Part shown: positions 13,970-17,346 of the stretch, piece after piece | How the letters are laid out: the number at the start of each line of letters is the position of its first letter | Numbering within the stretch: the first letter of the stretch is position 1 | Origin: Phycisphaerales bacterium | Lineage (GTDB): Bacteria; Planctomycetota; Phycisphaerae; Sedimentisphaerales; Anaerohalosphaeraceae | Direction: 5' to 3' | NCBI GenBank assembly: GCA_011048645.1 | Contig: DSDR01000194.1 | Location: 1-17,346 of the forward strand | Length of the DNA: 17,346 bases | Notes under the pieces: generated by a model | Told to the model about the DNA's origin: nothing | Databases searched by the model: none | The model's input: only the letters and a program-made list of their open reading frames with translations | Translations under genes and position numbers: made by a program

Positions 13970-14215
13970 ATGCCAACGGTATTTCGACATAAAGGGTATA
14001 GATTTTTCTTCTATTCGAATGAGGGAATACCACCGGAGCCGTTGCATATTCATGTCAGAAAAGGCGAACAGGTCGCCAAAATCTGGCTTGAACCGGAAAT
14101 TGTCGTGGACCATTCTTATGGAATGAAATCCGCTGAATTAAAAGAATTATGTGCAATTGTTGCCGACAATAAGCAATTGATTCGGGAGTTTTGGAATGAA
14201 CACTTTAACGACTGA
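13970..14215 (+). CDS. DUF4160 domain protein
   Basis: An 81-residue protein that matches the DUF4160 family over its whole length: an initial MPTVFRHKGYRFFFYSNEG, then EPLHIHVRKGEQVAKIWLEP and a C-terminal helical part ending in NKQLIREFWNEHF. Function is unknown. Genes of this family commonly stand just before a DUF2442 gene in accessory DNA, as here, and the pair is often suspected of being toxin-antitoxin-like. The codon use is noticeably AT-richer than in the surrounding genes, which points to transfer. It overlaps the next gene by 20 bases. Confidence 0.8.
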   Translation: MPTVFRHKGYRFFFYSNEGIPPEPLHIHVRKGEQVAKIWLEPEIVVDHSYGMKSAELKELCAIVADNKQLIREFWNEHFND

Positions 14216-14456
14216 GCCGTCCGCAAAAAATGTGCGGTTCGATGACGACAGTTTGTGGGTGGAATTGAACGACGGCCGCGTGTTGGGCGTCCCGCTGGCC
14301 TATTTCCCCCGCCTGCTCAACGCCACTTTGCAGCAGCGTCAAAACTGCATCATCAGCGGCGGCGGAACAGGCCTTCACTGGGAAGAGCTGGACGAAGATA
14401 TTTGCGTCAAATCGCTGCTTTTGGGCATCGGCGACAGAACCCGAAAGATGGGTTAA
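14196..14456 (+). CDS. DUF2442 domain protein
   Basis: An 86-residue protein matching DUF2442: VRFDDDSLWVELNDGRVLGVP is the typical opening (residues about 9-30), followed by the LAYFPRLLNAT segment and the HWEELDEDICVKSLLLG ending. Function is unknown; some relatives are predicted DNA-binding or antitoxin-like partners. GGGAG eight bases ahead of the ATG lies inside the DUF4160 gene, and the 20-base overlap suggests coupled translation. Its base composition is close to the chromosome average, unlike its partner. Confidence 0.82.
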   Translation: MNTLTTEPSAKNVRFDDDSLWVELNDGRVLGVPLAYFPRLLNATLQQRQNCIISGGGTGLHWEELDEDICVKSLLLGIGDRTRKMG

Positions 14457-14708
14457 CACCATCTGTCTGAACGAGGATACCCCGTCACGACGGCAGAATT
14501 TGAAAAATGGAAATCAGAACCCTTGCCCCTTTCGCCTTTTAATTCAAAAGTAGATATATACACCATGGAAAACAATGATACAGTTTACTATGAAATATCA
14601 GCGATAGAACCTTTCGGCAATACGTATGTATACATTTCATTAAAGCCGGGCTTTGTATATATTGATAAGAGCCAAGTAAAATATGTGACGGCCGGGTGGC
14701 CTCTGTAA
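14457..14708 (+). pseudogene. Unrecognised AT-rich ORF, probably a fragment
   Basis: An open frame of 83 codons runs directly on from the DUF2442 stop in the same reading frame to a TAA at 14706-14708. Its start is not clear: candidates are TTG at 14523 or ATG at 14565 (then 47 residues beginning MENNDTVYYEISAIEPFGN). The upstream part, SERGYPVTTAEFEKWKSEP, looks protein-like, which suggests the gene once began further upstream and has been cut or is read through. The sequence is much AT-richer than its neighbours. I do not recognise a family. Confidence 0.4.
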
Positions 14709-14721
14709 TGGTGGCAAATAA

Positions 14722-14749
14722 TCAATCATCAATCGTCAATAATCAATGA
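14722..14749. repeat. Four tandem heptanucleotides
   Basis: TCAATCA, TCAATCG, TCAATAA and TCAATGA follow each other with a strict period of seven, ending nine bases before the left hairpin of the RayT element. Such a run could arise by slippage or mark an old insertion site. Confidence 0.6.
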
Positions 14750-14757
14750 AAAACGGA

Positions 14758-14790
14758 TGGCACCTTCAAGCGCAGCTTGTGGGTGCCGGG
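14758..14790. repeat. Left REP-like hairpin
   Basis: Perfect inverted partner of 15407-15439 over 33 bases. Within it, 14759-14787 folds as a 13-bp stem (GGCACC at one foot, GGTGCC at the other) with one mismatch, one G-T pair and a GCA loop. Confidence 0.8.
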
Positions 14791-14804
14791 CAGCGAGCAG
14801 GCGT

Positions 14805-15377
14805 ATGGAGTTGAAAGACACCGGCACATTCGAAAAGCGATGCAAACGGTACAATGTACCCGGCCACGGCCACGAATTGACGTTTAGCTGTTTTGGCCGA
14901 CTGCCGCTGCTGAAGAATCCGACGTTTTGCGACTATCTGGCCGAGGCTGTCCGGGCGGCTCAGCACACACACCGCTTTGACGTATGGGCGTATGTGTTCA
15001 TGCCCGAACACCTGCATTTGCTGATTTATCCGACCCAAGAAGTCTATTCGATCTCGGCGATTCTCAAAAGCATCAAGCAAAGCGTCAGCCGCAAGGCGAT
15101 CAACTGGCTGCGGCAGCGCCGCCCGGACGCGCTGGAACGTCTGAAAACCGGACAAAAACATCAAACGCTGCGATTCTGGCAGGACGGTGGCGGCTATGAT
15201 CGCAACATCTTTACCCATGCGGCAGCCACCAACAGCGTCCGCTACATCCACGCCAACCCTGTCAAGCGGGGTCTTGTGCAGTGGCCGCAACAGTGGTATT
15301 ATTCCAGCTATCGGCAGATGCACGGCCAGGGCGACGGCCCGCTGGACATTCATCTGAACCATTTTCCGAAACGATAA
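14805..15377 (+). CDS. REP-associated tyrosine transposase (RayT, Y1_Tnp family)
   Basis: A 190-residue HUH single-strand transposase/endonuclease. It shows the HELTFSCFGRLPLL opening, the metal-binding HUH motif His69-Leu-His71 in MPEHLHLLI, the segment RFWQDGGGYDRNIF with Tyr131 as the likely nucleophile, and YIHANPVKRGLV followed by WYYSSYR. These are typical of chromosomal RayT proteins that are tied to REP palindromes. An ATG at 14757 would place the left hairpin inside the gene, so the ATG at 14805 is preferred, although its ribosome site is weak. All key residues are present, so it may be active. It ends 29 bases before the right 33-base repeat. Confidence 0.85.
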   Translation: MELKDTGTFEKRCKRYNVPGHGHELTFSCFGRLPLLKNPTFCDYLAEAVRAAQHTHRFDVWAYVFMPEHLHLLIYPTQEVYSISAILKSIKQSVSRKAINWLRQRRPDALERLKTGQKHQTLRFWQDGGGYDRNIFTHAAATNSVRYIHANPVKRGLVQWPQQWYYSSYRQMHGQGDGPLDIHLNHFPKR

Positions 15378-15388
15378 GGATATAAACG

Positions 15389-15858
15389 ATGAAAACCACG
15401 CAACCCCCCGGCACCCACAAGCTGCGCTTGAAGGTGCCACCCATCGTAGATGGCTTGTTTTACTTGCGACGCTGATTTTTTTGCCCGGACTTATCGGCCC
15501 TGTTTTGACCGCTCGGCGTGATGCGTCAATGGACGGAGGTGACTTGACGGCTGTATCATGGGCCTTGGTCATTCCGGTTTCAATTGGGTATGCAGCTTCA
15601 GTAGTCGTTTCCATCCTTGTCCACCGTTGGGTAAAAGATTCTGTGCTGGCGGTTCTGATTGCCATTCCGACTTGTCTTTTTATGTACGGTGTATTAATGA
15701 CCGTTGCTGTATTTATAGACGGTAATCCGGAGGGCCGGATGTGGCTTCCGGTGATATTATTGTTTATCGGCATCAATTACTTTCCGATGGCAGTTATCGT
15801 GCCCTTTTTCACGATTTCCGCTCTGCGATGCACTTTTCCGACACGACCGCCGAGATGA
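15389..15858 (+). pseudogene. Four-helix membrane protein gene, frame-disrupted at its start
   Basis: From 15442 to about 15818 one frame encodes a protein with four transmembrane helices (RRWLVLLATLIFLPG, ALVIPVSIGYAASVVV, SVLAVLIAIPTCLFMYG and MWLPVILLFIGINYF). No ATG or GTG begins this frame; only TTG at 15481, inside the first helix. An ATG with a strong AAGGA site stands at 15389 in another frame and stops after 28 codons. A one-base slip at the run of six C at 15404-15409 would join the two, so this may be a frameshift, a sequencing error or damage by the hairpin repeat that lies in this stretch. The C-terminus is also replaced at the junction with the flavodoxin relic. No family is recognised. 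Confidence 0.5.
15407..15439. repeat. Right REP-like hairpin
   Basis: Exact reverse complement of 14758-14790. The palindromic core is 15410-15438. It lies within the 5' part of the broken membrane protein gene. Confidence 0.8.
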
Positions 15859-16184
15859 AGGCCCTGCTGGACAGGACAGGTCTGGTCGCGCTGGCCAACG
15901 GCGGATTGCTTCAGGGCAAAATCGGCGCCGCCGTCGTGGCCGTTCGGCGAGGCGGGGCGACTCACGCCTTTGACACCATCAACCATATGTTCCTGATGTC
16001 GTCAATGATTGTGCCCGGGTCTATTTACTGGAATATGGGCATGGGCCTGAACAAAGGCGAAACACGCAATGATGAAGAAGCGCTGCGCAATATGACTCAT
16101 CTCGGCCAAACCATCGCGTGGCTTGGCCGCGCCATCGCCGACGCCTCAGACAACTTTCCTGTGCCTCCGCTGGCGGGCACTTAG
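15819..16184 (+). pseudogene. 5'-truncated flavodoxin-fold NAD(P)H-dependent FMN reductase
   Basis: About 120 codons encode the C-terminal half of an iron-sulfur-flavoprotein/FMN-reductase-like protein: SAMHFSDTTAEMKALLDRTG, then GKIGAAVVAVRRGGATHAFDT and SSMIVPGSIYWNMGMGLN, ending with GQTIAWLGRAI. Family members are near 200 residues and begin with a GSPR-type FMN phosphate loop, which is missing. Upstream of about 15819 the frame stays open but no longer resembles the family; that DNA is the membrane protein gene read in another frame. A deletion has therefore joined the two genes. Internal ATG codons at 15828 and 15855 could still yield a fragment, which could not bind FMN normally. Confidence 0.65.
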
Positions 16185-16221
16185 AATCGTAAAGAAATAA
16201 AATAACTGATTTACAAAAAAT

Positions 16222-16272
16222 TGAACCACGAAGAATAGTTTTGGGTTTTGAGCTGAACCACGAACGAAGAAT
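16222..16272. repeat. Imperfect direct repeat in the spacer
   Basis: TGAACCACGAAGAAT (16222-16236) recurs as TGAACCACGAACGAAGAAT (16254-16272) with a 4-base insertion. Together with the hairpins to the right it fills the 313-base gap between the flavodoxin relic and the TPR gene, in which I see no gene. Confidence 0.5.
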
Positions 16273-16310
16273 TTTTGTAATCGTTCACCGGATTTTTTAC
16301 CGTTCGGATA

Positions 16311-16370
16311 GTGCGTTTAAAAACGCACCAAAGGTGCAGTATAATTGCAACCCAGGGCAGCGCCCTGGGT
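16311..16370. repeat. Cluster of three hairpins, two mutually exclusive
   Basis: GTGCGTTT-AA-AAACGCAC (16311-16328) is a perfect 8-bp hairpin. GCACC-AAA-GGTGC (16325-16337) overlaps its right arm, so only one can form at a time. ACCCAGGGC-AGC-GCCCTGGGT (16350-16370) is a perfect 9-bp hairpin. The last resembles palindromes dispersed in some environmental genomes (from memory), so this may be a REP-type repeat rather than a regulatory leader. Confidence 0.6.
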
Positions 16371-16447
16371 CAAAGACGTGACGTCGGATTCGCTCTGAAA
16401 GAGCCATCTGACAAACTTAGGGAAACGGCCCCTTGGGCGTTAGAAGC

Positions 16448-16485
16448 AAAAAAAACGCGGAACGAATACATTGGTTCGTCCCGCG
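16448..16485 (-). terminator. Rho-independent terminator of the TPR gene
   Basis: On the minus strand, 12 bases after the TPR gene stop, an 11-bp stem (arms 16475-16485 and 16456-16466, with one G-U pair) is followed by eight T. This is a textbook intrinsic terminator. Confidence 0.88.
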
Positions 16486-16497
16486 CCGTTGGGTTGT

Positions 16498-17346
16498 TTA
16501 CAGCACATCCGCCTGAACGCTTTGCAGTCGTTCGATCAGTTCGAGCAGCTTAGCAACCGCGTCCAGGTTGGTCTCATCAGCGGCGGCCTGATTCAGCAGG
16601 ATCGTCGCCTTGTCATACTCGCCCAGCGCCGTATAGTGATATCCCAGCAGCAGATGGTAATCGGCGTTGTCCGGCTCGGCGGCCAGCGCCGCTTCCAGCG
16701 CGGCGACCTGCTCGGCCAGCCTCTGATCCTCGTCATACAAGCCGCGCGGATAATAGACCGTCGGCTCTTCGATCGGAATGCGGGCCAAGCCCGCTCGCAG
16801 CACATCGGTCGCGGCGGAATAATCGCCTTTGGCAAACAGCGCCTGGGCATAGGTAAACGGCAAAATCGAATCGTCCGGCGACAACAGCATTGCCTCGGCA
16901 AACTGTTTGGCGGCGTCTTCGTAGTTGCCCGCTTCGAACAGCTTGACCGCATGGGCAAAGCTCAGATCCGCCGCAGTCTCAAAGTACGGCACATCCACCG
17001 CGTCTTGTTCAGCGGCCAGCCGTTCGCGCACGTCGCTGAAATCGTCCACCGCCGGGTCGAAGTGATAATCGCCTTCGGTCGAATAGACGGTCGAGGCCGC
17101 ACCGGTCGTCGGCGTCGTCGCGTAGGTATTGTACGTGTTGTAGGTATTATACGTATTGTGCAGCGTCGGCGTGGTCAGCACGGTCGGGCCATACCAATGG
17201 TAGGGATGCGCCCCGTACCAGTAGTACCGCACGTACCGATAGCTCGGCCAGTAGCCGCCCAGGCTCACAAACACAAACCGGCGGTGATAGCGCGGGTAGT
17301 AATAGGTCACGCCGTAATAGTCATAAAACGGCACCACCGCCACCAC
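16498..17346 (-). CDS. TPR protein with Tyr-rich N-terminal region, 3' part
   Basis: At least 282 residues; the gene runs off the right edge, so the true start is not visible. The visible N-terminal 80 residues are very rich in Tyr, Trp and His (FYDYYGVTYYYPRYHRR, YVRYYWYGAHPYHWYG), followed by an NTY repeated four times and a Thr-rich stretch. Residues from about 126 carry tetratricopeptide-type helices: AVKLFEAGNYEDAAKQFAEA, ALFAKGDYSAATDVLRAGL and LLGYHYTALGEYDKATILL. TPR units mediate protein contacts. Similar Tyr-rich segments with TPRs occur in envelope-associated proteins; a signal peptide beyond the window edge is likely but unseen. Function is unknown. Confidence 0.75.
   Translation of the reverse strand: MVAVVPFYDYYGVTYYYPRYHRRFVFVSLGGYWPSYRYVRYYWYGAHPYHWYGPTVLTTPTLHNTYNTYNTYNTYATTPTTGAASTVYSTEGDYHFDPAVDDFSDVRERLAAEQDAVDVPYFETAADLSFAHAVKLFEAGNYEDAAKQFAEAMLLSPDDSILPFTYAQALFAKGDYSAATDVLRAGLARIPIEEPTVYYPRGLYDEDQRLAEQVAALEAALAAEPDNADYHLLLGYHYTALGEYDKATILLNQAAADETNLDAVAKLLELIERLQSVQADVL

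Larger units (their letters stand above)
14758..15439 (+). mobile_element. RayT element bounded by inverted 33-bp REP-like hairpins
   Basis: A 682-bp unit: a Y1 transposase gene lies between two perfect inverted copies of a 33-base sequence (14758-14790 and 15407-15439). Each copy is itself an imperfect palindrome. This is the layout of a REP-associated tyrosine transposase with its own REP pair. No target-site duplication is evident, which is expected for Y1 enzymes. Confidence 0.7.

Noticed and set aside
14716..14750. CRISPR-like short repeats
   Set aside because: A period of seven with no spacers is a simple tandem repeat, and no cas genes are present.
14757..14804. Upstream ATG for the RayT transposase
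   Set aside because: The 16 added codons translate the hairpin repeat itself and do not resemble the family; the ATG at 14805 is preferred, although not proved.
16185..16497. tRNA or riboswitch in the hairpin-rich spacer
   Set aside because: No cloverleaf with a T-arm or anticodon pattern, and no recognised riboswitch core; the hairpins are simple and no gene follows on the same strand.

Overview
This window looks like part of the chromosome of an anaerobic or facultatively anaerobic bacterium of medium-high GC. I lean towards Planctomycetota (a Phycisphaerae-like lineage), with moderate-to-low confidence. The grounds are the type of REP-associated tyrosine transposase (FWQ-GGGYDRN signature), the redox gene set (Rex, a group 3b-type NiFe hydrogenase, a multidomain CoA-disulfide reductase) and the large-genome style with relics. 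No rRNA, tRNA or CRISPR array was seen.

Layout. (1) 1-91 (-) is the 5' end of ispH, followed by a spacer holding a relic of a DUF4143-type ATPase. (2) 416-5064 (-) is a five-gene operon, rex-hydB-hydG-hydD-hydA. It encodes the redox regulator Rex and a complete heterotetrameric group 3b ('sulfhydrogenase') cytosolic NiFe hydrogenase, and ends in a hairpin at 362-389. (3) 5065-5374 is a divergent control region with one perfect and one good Rex operator, a weak third one, and a perfect 20-bp palindrome just upstream of an ArsR-type regulator. (4) 5375-8198 (+) holds the ArsR-type regulator and an 820-aa fusion of CoA-disulfide reductase, rhodanese, TusA and DsrE-like domains. (5) 8191-12155 (-) is a tightly coupled four-gene envelope or lipid operon: CDP-alcohol phosphatidyltransferase, a small 'LDPGTGS' membrane protein, a SAM methyltransferase and an LTA-synthase/sulfatase-like membrane enzyme. 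(6) 12380-13909 (+) is a YifB/ComM-type AAA ATPase. (7) 13910-16497 is an accessory, partly decayed zone. It holds a DUF4160-DUF2442 pair, an orphan AT-rich ORF, a RayT transposase gene bracketed by two inverted copies of a 33-bp hairpin sequence, a broken four-helix membrane protein gene, a 5'-truncated flavodoxin/NAD(P)H-FMN-reductase gene joined to it, and a cluster of hairpins. (8) 16498-17346 (-) is the 3' part of a TPR protein gene with a strong terminator.

How the genes may work together. Rex senses NADH/NAD+ and has operators next to its own operon. Group 3b hydrogenases exchange electrons between H2 and NAD(P)H, and in archaea also reduce sulfur. The divergent fusion protein handles NAD(P)H-dependent disulfide or persulfide reduction and sulfane-sulfur relay. 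The two operons therefore plausibly form one hydrogen/sulfane-sulfur/NAD(P)H redox module with two regulators reading NADH level and reactive sulfur. The envelope operon is likely a separate pathway making or modifying a phosphodiester-linked envelope lipid or polymer. The RayT zone records recent rearrangement.
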